Of a stretch of 34,722 nt of DNA, positions 25,244 to 33,052 are shown piece after piece. Where the stretch lies: the NCBI GenBank assembly GCA_024635655.1, contig JAGXIL010000041.1, forward strand, positions 1 through 34,722. The letters run 5' to 3'. Position 1 is the stretch's first letter; each line of letters opens with the position of its first letter. The position numbers and the translations under genes are program-made. The DNA comes from Gillisia sp. (lineage in GTDB: Bacteria; Bacteroidota; Bacteroidia; Flavobacteriales; Flavobacteriaceae). The notes below the pieces were generated by a model that saw only the letters and a program-made list of their open reading frames with translations, did not search any database and was not told the origin of the DNA.

Positions 25244-25410
25244 AATAGAATCGTGGCTGATGCCCCCTGCTCTGCTCCACAAGAACTTCCTTCTTTAACC
25301 TGTGACGGTCCTGGTTTAGATCCTAGCCCATTTTCTCTTCCTTTATTTGGAGAAAATTAAAATCCGGTCATCCGGGACGAACGAAGGCCAATGACATATT
25401 ACTACAGAAT

Positions 25411-26769
25411 ATGAACAGGAAAATGAGGCAAATAAAATTTAGTGCTTGTTTCAATATAAATTTGGTAACCACTTCTTTCAAAGAAGTGGGTGGTAATTTC
25501 CAGTACCGGATTTTATCAGCGATTACTGCCATACCCGGCCGCCTTTCCGGGTCCATAGGGGCAAATGCATTTTTTCTATACTGGATTTTCGTTGATGCAG
25601 GCAAATATAATGGTTCTGTTGCGAGGCAGGTACCAATTCGGCTTTGGGTTTGGGCTGTTATTACTGCTGCATGTGCTACACCACATGCTATTGCACAAAC
25701 AGATTCTACAGCAGCAGAAGAATATACGGCTAAGCAGGATCCGCTTTTTTCCATTGGTATGGGCGTACAGCATGGCTTCATATTCGCGCATACTGAAGAT
25801 GTGCAAAATACCACGGGGGCACGACCAACAGGCATAGAGACCATAATTAGCTGGCAGCGCAACGATTCCGCCACCTTTGCCATCTGCCAATGCTATCCCC
25901 GCCAGGGTCTGCTGCTGGCATATTACGATTACGATGTTGGTTTACTTGGGAAGAGTGGCACCGCAGCTTACTTTCTGGAACCCACCTACCGGATTGGCAA
26001 GGACGTGCTTTTCTCCTTTAAAGGCGCAGCAGGACTTTCATACCTTAACAACCCTTTTGATAGCATCTCCAATCCCGGCAACCAGTCGTACAGTACCCAT
26101 ATGAGCGCCTATTTGCTGGTTGGTGTGGGCGCCTGGGTGCGGCTTTCGGAACAATGGTGGCTTAACCCCAGTGTAAATTACCAGCACATTTCCAATGGGG
26201 GCACGCGCGATCCCAATAAAGGCATTAACTGGCCCACTGCCGGCCTTGCGGTAAGTTACCAGCCCAACTACCGCCCCTGGTACACCGGCACACGAACCGC
26301 TGAAAAATTTTGGAAAAACTACTCCACCCGTTATGATGTCTCTATCCTTGGCACTATGCGCCGCGGTTATAACGAGGCCGGGGACCGCAAAAGGTTTTTG
26401 CTGGGCGGGGTTGCAGTGCAGGCCGGAAAACAGGTGGGAAGACTGAGCATGCTCACTTTGGGAGCCGAAGCCTACCACGATGAGGAACTGGATGACAAAC
26501 TTAGCAGGGAAGGCCTTAGTGCAAGCCCGGTTAAAGCCGGGATATTGCTGGGGCATGAGTTCTTGTTGGGCAGGTTTCAGTTCAGCCAGCGCCTGGGGGC
26601 GTACGTGTTTGATCAAACGCCATACTATGACCGCATCTTCCACCGCTGGGGTTTGCAGTACCGCATAAACCGTCACCTCAGTGCAGGCCTGAATCTGCTG
26701 GCTCACCGGCACATTGCTGAATTTGTGGATTTCCGCCTGGCGTATACCTTTCAGAAGCGGAATGAATAG
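25411..26769 (+). CDS. PagL-like acyloxyacyl hydrolase / lipid A 3-O-deacylase family, start uncertain
   Basis: The C-terminal part is an outer-membrane beta barrel with NPSVNYQHISNGG at residues 252-264. H259 and S261 match the His-x-Ser-Asn motif of PagL, which removes the 3-O acyl chain of lipid A. Aromatic-rich amphipathic strands continue to the end (LQYRINRHLSAGLNLLAHRHIAEFVDFRLAYTF). A likely signal peptide is WVWAVITAACATPHAIAQ (81-96), but no ATG, GTG or TTG lies shortly before it, and the only in-frame ATGs give an 80-residue leader. The coding part is visibly richer in G+C than its neighbours (31-33 G/C per 60 bases in two lines counted, against 23 in a line of the next gene), suggesting transfer. 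At about 350 mature residues it is longer than PagL. Confidence 0.72.
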   Translation: MNRKMRQIKFSACFNINLVTTSFKEVGGNFQYRILSAITAIPGRLSGSIGANAFFLYWIFVDAGKYNGSVARQVPIRLWVWAVITAACATPHAIAQTDSTAAEEYTAKQDPLFSIGMGVQHGFIFAHTEDVQNTTGARPTGIETIISWQRNDSATFAICQCYPRQGLLLAYYDYDVGLLGKSGTAAYFLEPTYRIGKDVLFSFKGAAGLSYLNNPFDSISNPGNQSYSTHMSAYLLVGVGAWVRLSEQWWLNPSVNYQHISNGGTRDPNKGINWPTAGLAVSYQPNYRPWYTGTRTAEKFWKNYSTRYDVSILGTMRRGYNEAGDRKRFLLGGVAVQAGKQVGRLSMLTLGAEAYHDEELDDKLSREGLSASPVKAGILLGHEFLLGRFQFSQRLGAYVFDQTPYYDRIFHRWGLQYRINRHLSAGLNLLAHRHIAEFVDFRLAYTFQKRNE

Positions 26770-27140
26770 CTAATTCATTTATGTCTTAAAATATGTTTCT
26801 TCTCCTGACATAGTCTCACGATTTTCGACCACATCGATTAAACTTCGATCTTAAAGAATGATGATAAATATGTTCTAATCCTCCCTTAAAACTGACCCTA
26901 ATTTCCTAAGCCGAAAATTACTTCCTGGAATATGAACAGGCTTCAATTTTAAAATTAATTCCTTCTCTGCTTATTTTTTCACTTTATTTTATTAAGGATG
27001 CACTTTCTGGTTTCTGATCTTTTGTAAAATTATGAAATATGAATATATAATTTAAATGACTATACATAACCATTTGACAATGAAATAGGTATATATTTAT
27101 CCAAATCTTTTGTAAATTAAAGGAGCAAAAGAATTTAAAG
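26770..27140. other. Gene-free AT-rich spacer
   Basis: About 370 bases with no credible gene or RNA. A TTTG at 27071-27074 and TATATTTA at about 27090-27097 vaguely resemble a promoter for the membrane protein gene, but with short spacing. AGGAG at 27121-27125 may contribute to its translation start. Confidence 0.4.
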
Positions 27141-28142
27141 GTGGTTTTAAATTACATTTCCTTATTAATAATGGGATTGGCAGGTTTTGCTATACTCTTA
27201 TATGCATTTTTAAAACGGAGAAAAAAGGAGAAGAAAGAGGAACCCTATGACCCGGAAAAGGATGATCCCATCATTCATATTCGCAACCGCCTGTTCTTCG
27301 AAATTCCTGTTGAAAAAATATTGCTGGGATATTTTGCTCTGGTGGTTTTAACTTATGCGGTAAAACTAATCCTGGGGGTCATGATTCCGGAAATAGATCT
27401 CGCTGTGATTTACCTTTCCGGAATTACCTTTTTTCTGGGAGTTTACAAAATGGCAATGGCTGTAGGGGTAGTCAATAAATTTAATCCCTGGCTGTTGTTT
27501 TCTATCGCTTTTTCTCTCATCATCCTTTTCGCAGTTGTTTCCGGGCTTACTATAGATCTAAGCCAATTGCTTATAGAGACGCGGGAATATCACCTCACCA
27601 TTCACCTGCTAGGATTGATAATGGGCCTTGGAGGCACCTTTATTATAGATATAATGTTTACCCATTTTATGAAAAATTACAGCATTTCTTCCCAGGAATC
27701 TGTGATCATGCACCTCATTTCCCAAATGATCATTTTCGGTTTAATTCTCCTCATATTAAGTGGTGCGGCACTTTTGCTTCCGGATTATTCAGATTTTGCC
27801 CAAAACCCCAGATTTATAATGAAAATGATCGTGGTTTTAGTAGTGATCATCAATGGTGCGGCGCTCAACCTTTATCTAACTCCAAAGATGAAAAAGATCT
27901 CCCTGAAGGAGGAACACCGGGACCGGTATGAGAAGCTAAATAAGATATCCTTTGCCCTGGGAGCAGTTTCTATTGTATCCTGGCTGTCAGCTTTTTTACT
28001 GGCTATGCTAAAAGATCTTTTTGATATGCCTCTTACGTATCTTTTAGGTGGTTATTTGGTGTTACTCATTCTTGCAGCAGGCGGCAGCCAGCTGGCAAAG
28101 CTATACTATCAAAAACTGGCAGAAAAAAATGATGAAAAATAA
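27141..28142 (+). CDS. Multi-pass inner-membrane protein of unknown function
   Basis: A 333-residue hydrophobic protein with about eight or nine membrane segments (around 4-24, 60-82, 88-110, 117-138, 150-175, 188-213, 225-246, 270-292 and 298-318). A charged cytosolic loop RRKKEKKEEPYDPEKDD follows the first. The GTG at 27141, 16 bases after AGGAG, gives the full first helix; an ATG ten codons later is the alternative. The central part (LIMGLGGTFIIDIMFTHFMKNY) resembles membrane proteins of the DUF2214/DUF2269 type in having Gly and His residues inside helices, but I do not assign it. The 3' end overlaps the start of a decayed ferric-reductase-like gene, suggesting they once formed an operon. 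Confidence 0.75.
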   Translation: MVLNYISLLIMGLAGFAILLYAFLKRRKKEKKEEPYDPEKDDPIIHIRNRLFFEIPVEKILLGYFALVVLTYAVKLILGVMIPEIDLAVIYLSGITFFLGVYKMAMAVGVVNKFNPWLLFSIAFSLIILFAVVSGLTIDLSQLLIETREYHLTIHLLGLIMGLGGTFIIDIMFTHFMKNYSISSQESVIMHLISQMIIFGLILLILSGAALLLPDYSDFAQNPRFIMKMIVVLVVIINGAALNLYLTPKMKKISLKEEHRDRYEKLNKISFALGAVSIVSWLSAFLLAMLKDLFDMPLTYLLGGYLVLLILAAGGSQLAKLYYQKLAEKNDEK

Positions 28143-28393
28143 TTTTGAAATAAAATACAATTACCCCAGAGCTTTCCTTTGGTTATTTATATCTCGTATT
28201 AAGTTTAATTCCTATGGCCATTGCCGTCTCCGGTACCGAGACCAAATACAGGAGTTTCTGGATAGTATTTGGTGTAGCCCCGGGGTTCCCGGGCTAAGAC
28301 ATTTTTATTTTACAGTTCCCTTTTTCCGGCCGCTTTGTGAAGATCGCACCAATTTTCGGGATGGATAATATCCCTAAGTTCCATAAGAATTAG
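28132..28393 (+). pseudogene. Remnant of a ferric-reductase-like transmembrane protein gene
   Basis: An ATG at 28132, overlapping the end of the preceding gene, opens KNNFEIKYNYPRAFLWLF. The sequence then has to change frame near 28185 to continue as YLVLSLIPMAIAVSG, RSFWIVFGVAPGF, then an in-frame TAA at 28295, then FILQFPFSGRFVKIAPIFGM and DNIPKFHKN before a final stop. The order RSFW, FGVA-GF-G, LQF, GRF, FGMD and FH is that of the first membrane segments of ferric-reductase-like oxidoreductases (FRE/NOX-type transmembrane domain). The FAD and NAD(P)H domains that normally follow are absent. One frameshift, one nonsense codon and the truncation mark it as non-functional. Confidence 0.65.
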
Positions 28394-28401
28394 ATATCAC
28401 C

Positions 28402-28854
28402 TTAATAAACTTCGAGAAGATCGATCTCAAAAATGAGAACAGAGCCTCCGGGTATTCCCATGTAGTCATTAGGGCCATAAGCCAGGTGAGAAGGTACGAG
28501 AAGCATACCACTTCCACCCTCTTTGAAATAGGTAATTCCCTCTGTCCAGCCCCTGATCACCTGCTGTAGATTAAAAGAAATTCCTTCTTCAGAGCTTTGA
28601 TCAAAGACGTTTCCATTGGTAAAATATCCTTTATAGGCTACGCGTACCTGATGTGTTGTGGTTGGTCTCTCCCCTGTCCCTTCAGTATCAACAATATAAT
28701 ACAATCCGGAATCGCTTTTCTCTGCCTGAAGATCATTCTCTTCAAGATATTGCTGTATTTCCTGGTCGTTAAGACTTAAATAATCTACCGGTTGATCATC
28801 GTCACTACATGAAACAAAGAATATAAACAGAATTGCAAGGAGGCTGGTTTTCAT
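28402..28854 (-). CDS. FKBP-type peptidyl-prolyl isomerase, lipoprotein
   Basis: 150 residues with a lipoprotein signal (MKTSLLAILFIFFVSC, Cys16) followed by an acidic linker. The helix LNDQEIQQYLEENDL precedes the FKBP domain (about residues 48-150): SGLYYIV, VRVAYKGYFTNGNVFDQS, VIRGWTEGITYFKEGGSG and VPSHLAYGP are the conserved blocks, with the Tyr, Asp and Trp of the proline-binding pocket. It should assist folding in the periplasm. The minus-strand sequence TATATTTG (28873-28866) exactly matches the Bacteroidota -7 element, but only 11 bases before the ATG, so it would imply a nearly leaderless transcript. It converges with the ferric-reductase remnant. Confidence 0.92.
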   Translation of the reverse strand: MKTSLLAILFIFFVSCSDDDQPVDYLSLNDQEIQQYLEENDLQAEKSDSGLYYIVDTEGTGERPTTTHQVRVAYKGYFTNGNVFDQSSEEGISFNLQQVIRGWTEGITYFKEGGSGMLLVPSHLAYGPNDYMGIPGGSVLIFEIDLLEVY

Positions 28855-29099
28855 ATTTTTTTTAGCAAATATAATTAACTTTATTCACTCCTGTAAAGGC
28901 TGCTTTTTGTTTTTCTCAGCCGGTTATTTTCGCCACGCCATGCTTTTCCTGCCTCGCCGGGAGGCTGGTTTTTGCATTTAACCTCTTTACCACTAACAAC
29001 CTCCCTAACCCATGCCTAAAACTCACAGCGTTAAATGGCAGCAAATAATCTTAATTGCTAATTCTCAAAACATTATGAACAATTGATTTGCCCGGGGCC

Positions 29100-29291
29100 T
29101 TAGCCTTTTTTACTTTTTCTTCCCTTCTTGTCCTTTTTTCTTTTAAGGACATTTTGGAAATTCAGGAAAAATAATCCTTTTTTAATTTTAGGTTTTTTTA
29201 CAGGATCTGAAGAGATCGATAAGGAAATCAGGACTAAAAGCACGACAGCCACAAATGATAATAAAATCCCTATGTTTAGTACTTCGAACAT
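29100..29291 (-). CDS. Small membrane protein with basic tail (putative)
   Basis: 63 residues: one hydrophobic helix (NIGILLSFVAVVLLVLISLSIS) after a short N-terminus, then a strongly basic tail ending KRKKDKKGRKSKKG. Composition (helix plus Lys-rich end) is like many small flavobacterial membrane proteins that contact ribosomes or nucleic acid or assist membrane complexes, but no family is recognised. It stands alone, with 245 gene-free bases on one side and the repeat region on the other. A real gene is plausible but not proven. Confidence 0.45.
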   Translation of the reverse strand: MFEVLNIGILLSFVAVVLLVLISLSISSDPVKKPKIKKGLFFLNFQNVLKRKKDKKGRKSKKG

Positions 29292-29643
29292 TTAATCAAA
29301 TTATTTAACAATAGCTAAAAAAATAGTTTGATAAAGCTAATAAAAAGATATATTCTTAAAATTTTAATTATATAATTAATAATGTTTGAAAATTTTCCTT
29401 TCTAAGGTAATATTTGAAAAAGAATAACTGATTATTGTTAATTACACGCGTTGCTTAAGTGCTGTAAGCCATAATTCGCGACTCATAAATTGTTTAATTA
29501 ATAAATGACCTGCATTAAATTTGCTCTATATTTAAACCCGCCATCAAATACAGACCGGCTGAGATCTGAGATAAAAAATATTTGGCGGAGGGGAAATGAC
29601 CTTTCAGGTTTCAGGCTAGTTGGCAGCAAGCCTTTCCCTTTAG

Positions 29644-29910
29644 AGCCTCCTTCGACCAGGCCGCAAGACGCTTTTGTGATTGAAAAATAATTTTTGTGCG
29701 GCCGCTCAGATGACATTGTGTTAAGAAGCCCATAGCCAGGCGACCTGAATCAAATTTTTCAAACACGTCAATGGTAGCCTCCTTCGACCAGGCCGCAAGG
29801 CGCTTTTGTGATTGAAAAATGATATTCGTGCGGCCGCTCAGGATGACATTGTGTGAAGAAGCCCATAGCCAGGAGAACTGCATCAAATTTTGTAAAAACG
29901 TCAATGGTAG
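29644..29910. repeat. Tandem duplication of a 132-base REP-like element
   Basis: Copy 1 begins at 29644 and copy 2 at 29776; both run from AGCCTCCTTCGACCAGGCC to TCAATGGTAG with scattered substitutions. Each copy contains the inverted pair GGCCGCA and TGCGGCC about 35 bases apart, and GCTCAG-GATGACA on the far arm. On the minus strand this reads TGTCATCCTGAGCGGCCGC and then GGCCTGGTCGAAGGAGG, the pattern of dispersed flavobacterial intergenic palindromes. The 97-residue minus-strand open frame across the copies is a by-product of the repeat. The rest of 29292-30147 is AT-rich with no gene. Confidence 0.8.
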
Positions 29911-30147
29911 GAAGTTATTAATTGTATATCAGAGTTAATATTAGAAGAATTTTCCCGCACCCTCAGCACCCGGATACCAACTTTTCATTATTTGGCAGAT
30001 AAAAAATCACTCTTTATATAATAATCCAATTAATTTAAATTATGCTGCAAATAATTAACTAATTTGCTATACATATTCCCCTTCACACAGATCGTCCCTA
30101 CCGCTGTTTTGCTGTTAATTTCATACTAACCAACCAAATATAATATC

Positions 30148-30690
30148 ATGAAAAACTTTAGATCTGTCATGCTCATCGCTGCTTTAGTCACCTGTATTTC
30201 CTGTTCCGATAATGATAATGATCCTGAGGTCAACTCCGGGATGATCCTGGGAGAATGGCAATTGGAAGAAATGAATTATTCAGGGACCACTAGCATGACT
30301 ATGGAGGGCCAGACATCTTCTCTTGTATATGCAGCTGAAGCAATAGATATAGATGCGCAGGTAATTTTCAACGATCAAACCTATAGATCTCAAGGAAGTT
30401 ACACCATTAGAATGTCTACTACTATGGAAGGAAATACCCAGGTACAGGATTATCCGTTTTCTGATATTTCCGGCACCGGAACCTACAATATTGAGGGAAA
30501 CAGGATCACCACCGATCCAGACCTGCCGCCAGGATCTGAACAGGAATTTTTAATGGAGGGCGGAGAAGGTACTATAATGGAGTTAAAAGAAAACAGAATG
30601 GTGATCGTTAATTCCGAAGAAGTAACCTCAATTGTAAATGGCATGGAGATGGAGGTAACCATGGAACTCATCCAGATCTTTAGCAGATAA
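30148..30690 (+). CDS. Lipocalin-like lipoprotein
   Basis: A 180-residue lipoprotein (MKNFRSVMLIAALVTCISC, Cys19) with an Asp/Asn-rich linker. The mature domain starts GMILGEWQLEEMNYSG, the GxW pattern that opens lipocalin-like domains of Bacteroidota. It then alternates strands such as AQVIFNDQTYRSQGSYTIRM, GTGTYNIEGNRITTD and IMELKENRMVIVNSEE, consistent with an eight-stranded barrel. Such proteins are thought to bind small hydrophobic ligands in the periplasm; the ligand is unknown. It converges on the serine-hydrolase remnant and the LytS gene. Confidence 0.8.
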   Translation: MKNFRSVMLIAALVTCISCSDNDNDPEVNSGMILGEWQLEEMNYSGTTSMTMEGQTSSLVYAAEAIDIDAQVIFNDQTYRSQGSYTIRMSTTMEGNTQVQDYPFSDISGTGTYNIEGNRITTDPDLPPGSEQEFLMEGGEGTIMELKENRMVIVNSEEVTSIVNGMEMEVTMELIQIFSR

Positions 30691-30709
30691 TTTAAACCCG
30701 GGCTTTTCC

Positions 30710-30891
30710 AAATCCCCTCCGGCAGACATGCCCGGAATACGCAGCCGGCGGCTGAGGTCTTCCAGCTCCTGTTCAAACCGGGCTTCTCTATCTATTGCCT
30801 TTCTCTAGATCATAGTTGTAGGCTTACCACTAACCGGGGCAAATGCTATAAGAAGTGTAATCGCGAAAAGCGTGATTAATAGAAATTTTAT
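30710..30891 (-). pseudogene. Remnant of a secreted serine hydrolase (beta-lactamase fold) gene, 5' part only
   Basis: Reading the minus strand from 30891, one frame gives a signal peptide (KFLLITLFAITLLIAFAPVSG) whose expected ATG is ATA, then a TAG at 30807-30805. In the same frame follow RKAIDREARFEQELEDLS and RRLRIPGMSAGGD. The block FEQELEDL followed by IPGMS matches the N-terminus of class C beta-lactamase-like hydrolases (compare IENNEIPGAVAL in the intact gene at 1869-3164). The SxxK and later motifs are missing, and the frame runs into the end of the lipocalin-like gene. Lost start, nonsense codon and truncation indicate a decayed gene. Confidence 0.55.
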
Positions 30892-30935
30892 CCTTTAAAT
30901 GGTAGTTGGCCTTTTTCATTACAACCCTACTTTCA

Positions 30936-32063
30936 TTAGACCGTTAACCTGCCAGAGGGTATTTTTACCACTGTTACTACCCCGGCATGATTTCCTGCGG
31001 AATCTGTTTTATTACTAATTTGGAAAAAGAAATCTTTTCCATAAAGGTTCTTTAGACGGTCCCTCAGATTTGCCAAACCCACTCCTTTCTGCATCAACTC
31101 TTCTGATGGTTGGGTAATTGGCTGCCCGTTGTTTTCAACCTTGATGACCAATTGGTTTCCTTCCTGCTGAATTGAAATCAAAATCTCGAGTTCACTATGT
31201 TCATAAGAATAGCCGTGTTTAATCGAATTTTCTATCAATGGCTGCAGTAACATTGCGGGGATTTTTCGGTTTAAAAGTTTCTTGTTTATTTTCTTCACGA
31301 TCTTAAGATCTCCTGAAAAACGAACATTTAAAATATTAAGATAGTATTCCAGGGTTCTTAATTCCTTTTCCAACGGGATCTCGTTGTCATCACTGCTGTA
31401 GAGGATCTGTCGTAAAAAGTCGCTGAGATCTGCAATAGTGTCTTTGGCTTTGGCCGCATCAAGATCTGCAAGTACAGAAATGCTGTTAAGGGTATTAAAT
31501 AAAAAATGGGGCTGCAATTGTGACGAGAGCATTTTCATCCTTGTGTTCACCAACTGGGTTTCCAGGAGGTTCTTTTGTTTTTCGGTTTCCTTGACCTGTT
31601 TTAGGTAGTAATAGGTATAAATGATGAATACCATTGCAAAATAAATGAGAAAATTGAGATCAATAACCGACATAAAACGGCTCATACTTTCTGAAACCTC
31701 GTACTCTGCAGGTTCTATATACCCAAATATGATCCCGAAAAGATCAAAAATGATCCTGATTATGAGGCCTATGAGCAGTGAGAACAGGGTATGAATGCTA
31801 ATGATCCTCACCCACGAATAATTTTTATTAAGCAGGCGTTTGGTACTAATCGCTATAAAGGTCATATAGGTCACCACCACAAACCAGTCGATTAAAATGG
31901 TATATAGCAGGATATCTAACCAGCTCTCCTTTACAGCCTGAGGATAATGCAAACGAAAATATGCAAGCTTAACTATGTATACAACATCAAAAAGAGTATA
32001 AAATCCGGCTAAAAGCAAAACCAGCTTATAGTCGATATATTTGTTAAATGATGAATGCTTCAT
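30936..32063 (-). CDS. LytS/YehU-type sensor histidine kinase
   Basis: A 375-residue membrane kinase. Four hydrophobic segments (about 13-36, 49-72, 85-115 and 134-153) are followed by a coiled linker and the His_kinase domain QLQPHFLFNTLNSISVL with the phosphorylated His186. The ATPase part has the N-box LLQPLIENSIKHG (Asn279), VIKVENNGQPI and a G-box GVGLANLRDRLKNLYG. There is no large periplasmic domain, so the signal is probably sensed in or near the membrane. It abuts the LytTR regulator gene with no gap; the two form a classic pair. The ligand is unknown. Confidence 0.95.
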   Translation of the reverse strand: MKHSSFNKYIDYKLVLLLAGFYTLFDVVYIVKLAYFRLHYPQAVKESWLDILLYTILIDWFVVVTYMTFIAISTKRLLNKNYSWVRIISIHTLFSLLIGLIIRIIFDLFGIIFGYIEPAEYEVSESMSRFMSVIDLNFLIYFAMVFIIYTYYYLKQVKETEKQKNLLETQLVNTRMKMLSSQLQPHFLFNTLNSISVLADLDAAKAKDTIADLSDFLRQILYSSDDNEIPLEKELRTLEYYLNILNVRFSGDLKIVKKINKKLLNRKIPAMLLQPLIENSIKHGYSYEHSELEILISIQQEGNQLVIKVENNGQPITQPSEELMQKGVGLANLRDRLKNLYGKDFFFQISNKTDSAGNHAGVVTVVKIPSGRLTV

Positions 32064-32831
32064 TTACTGTATTCCTATTCTTTCCAGGAACTGCTTTTTG
32101 TTGGATTTACTAATATGTAAAAGTTTGTCGTCTGTCATTCGTGCGTCTACTTCAGAAAATTCAGAATGAACAATTTCCTTCACATGGTTGATATTGATAA
32201 TTGTAGACCTATGGATCCTGAAAAATAATCCCTTATCTAAATTGTCGGCAAGGTTATTCAATGATTCCCGAAGAACAAATTTTTGATGGCCGGTATAAAT
32301 CTCGGCATAATACCCTGAAGCAATTATGTAGAAGATGTTCTTTGGGTCAATTAATATAGTCCTGTTTCCTTGTTTTACAGGGATCTTAAAAGGGCAGGTT
32401 TCAGATTTTGCTTCTTCTGAATAAACCTTAAAGAGATCTTTAATTCTTTTTTCAAAATGTTCGTCGGCTTCAGAATGGGAAATTTGAAGCACTTTATTTA
32501 CGGTCCTAAAGAATCGCTCATCCTTAAAAGGTTTTAGTAAAAAATCGAAGGCTTCAAAATCAAAGGCCCGGCTGGCATAGTTGTCATAGGCAGTAACAAA
32601 AATTACAATAGGTTTTGGATCAATAGTTATTTTTTGCAGCACCTCAAATCCGTTCATATCTTTGATGTTAATATCGAGAAAGATAAGCTGAGGCTTTTCC
32701 TCATTTATTTGTTTAATTGCCATTTTCCCGGTAGAACACTCCCCAAGCACCTCAATTTCCTTAACTTCTTCCAGAAGATTCGAAATTCTTTTTCGGGCGA
32801 GCGCTTCATCATCAATAATTAAAGCTTTCAT
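32064..32831 (-). CDS. LytTR-family response regulator
   Basis: Read from the ATG at 32831 (255 residues); the TTG two codons earlier is less likely. Residues 1-115 are a receiver domain: LIIDDEALARKR (acidic pair at 7-8), the phosphorylated Asp53 in LIFLDINIKDMNGFEVL, Thr80 and Lys100 in FDFLLKPF. Residues 150-250 are a LytTR DNA-binding domain, with IFYIIASGYYAEIYTG, FVLRESLNNL and FFRIHRSTIININHVKEI as conserved blocks. It is controlled by the adjacent LytS-type kinase. The secreted-protein gene at 33053-33613 just upstream on the same strand could be a target, but a terminator separates them. Confidence 0.95.
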   Translation of the reverse strand: MKALIIDDEALARKRISNLLEEVKEIEVLGECSTGKMAIKQINEEKPQLIFLDINIKDMNGFEVLQKITIDPKPIVIFVTAYDNYASRAFDFEAFDFLLKPFKDERFFRTVNKVLQISHSEADEHFEKRIKDLFKVYSEEAKSETCPFKIPVKQGNRTILIDPKNIFYIIASGYYAEIYTGHQKFVLRESLNNLADNLDKGLFFRIHRSTIININHVKEIVHSEFSEVDARMTDDKLLHISKSNKKQFLERIGIQ

Positions 32832-33010
32832 AATCAAAACATTATAAATAACAATTTTAATCTATTTATTTCAAATGAGGTATAGGCAGATGTAATTAAT
32901 TAACTAAGGTCTGAAAAATGCTGCGGAAATTTGCTCCTCTGATGCCGTTGACTCAAATTATGCGGTGAAATGACAATAATGCTATATGAATGGCTTTTAA
33001 AACAAAAAAA

Positions 33011-33037
33011 CCATCAGTGGGAAACTGATGGTTTTTT
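33011..33037 (-). terminator. Bidirectional intrinsic terminator
   Basis: CCATCAGT (33011-33018) pairs with ACTGATGG (33024-33031), with A7 on one side and T6 on the other. It lies 15 bases past the stop of the minus-strand secreted-protein gene, so it ends that transcript before the LytTR gene. Confidence 0.88.
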
Positions 33038-33052
33038 ACTATTGCTGTGACT

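Noticed and set aside
25350..25390. Short CCGG-TCAT-CCGG hairpin with a GAACGAAGG edge
   Set aside because: Too short and isolated to call a repeat element, though it vaguely resembles the other intergenic palindromes.
25565..25837. Alternative frame giving a hydrophobic leader-like peptide at the start of the PagL-like gene
   Set aside because: It leaves the barrel frame and would need a frameshift; the signal peptide ending in AIAQ in the main frame is sufficient.
26038..26712. 224-residue minus-strand open frame
   Set aside because: It is the antisense shadow of the GC-richer PagL-like gene, whose composition reduces stop codons on the other strand.
28951..28970. Hairpin GCCTC/GAGGC followed by TTTTT
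   Set aside because: Stem is only five bases and no plus-strand gene ends nearby, so it is not a supported terminator.
29611..29904. 97-residue minus-strand open frame with an internal repeated segment
   Set aside because: The repeat in the protein simply reflects the 132-base DNA duplication of a palindromic element; no start context or family match.
29644..29910. Possible CRISPR array
   Set aside because: Only two long copies with no short regular spacers and no cas genes in the window.
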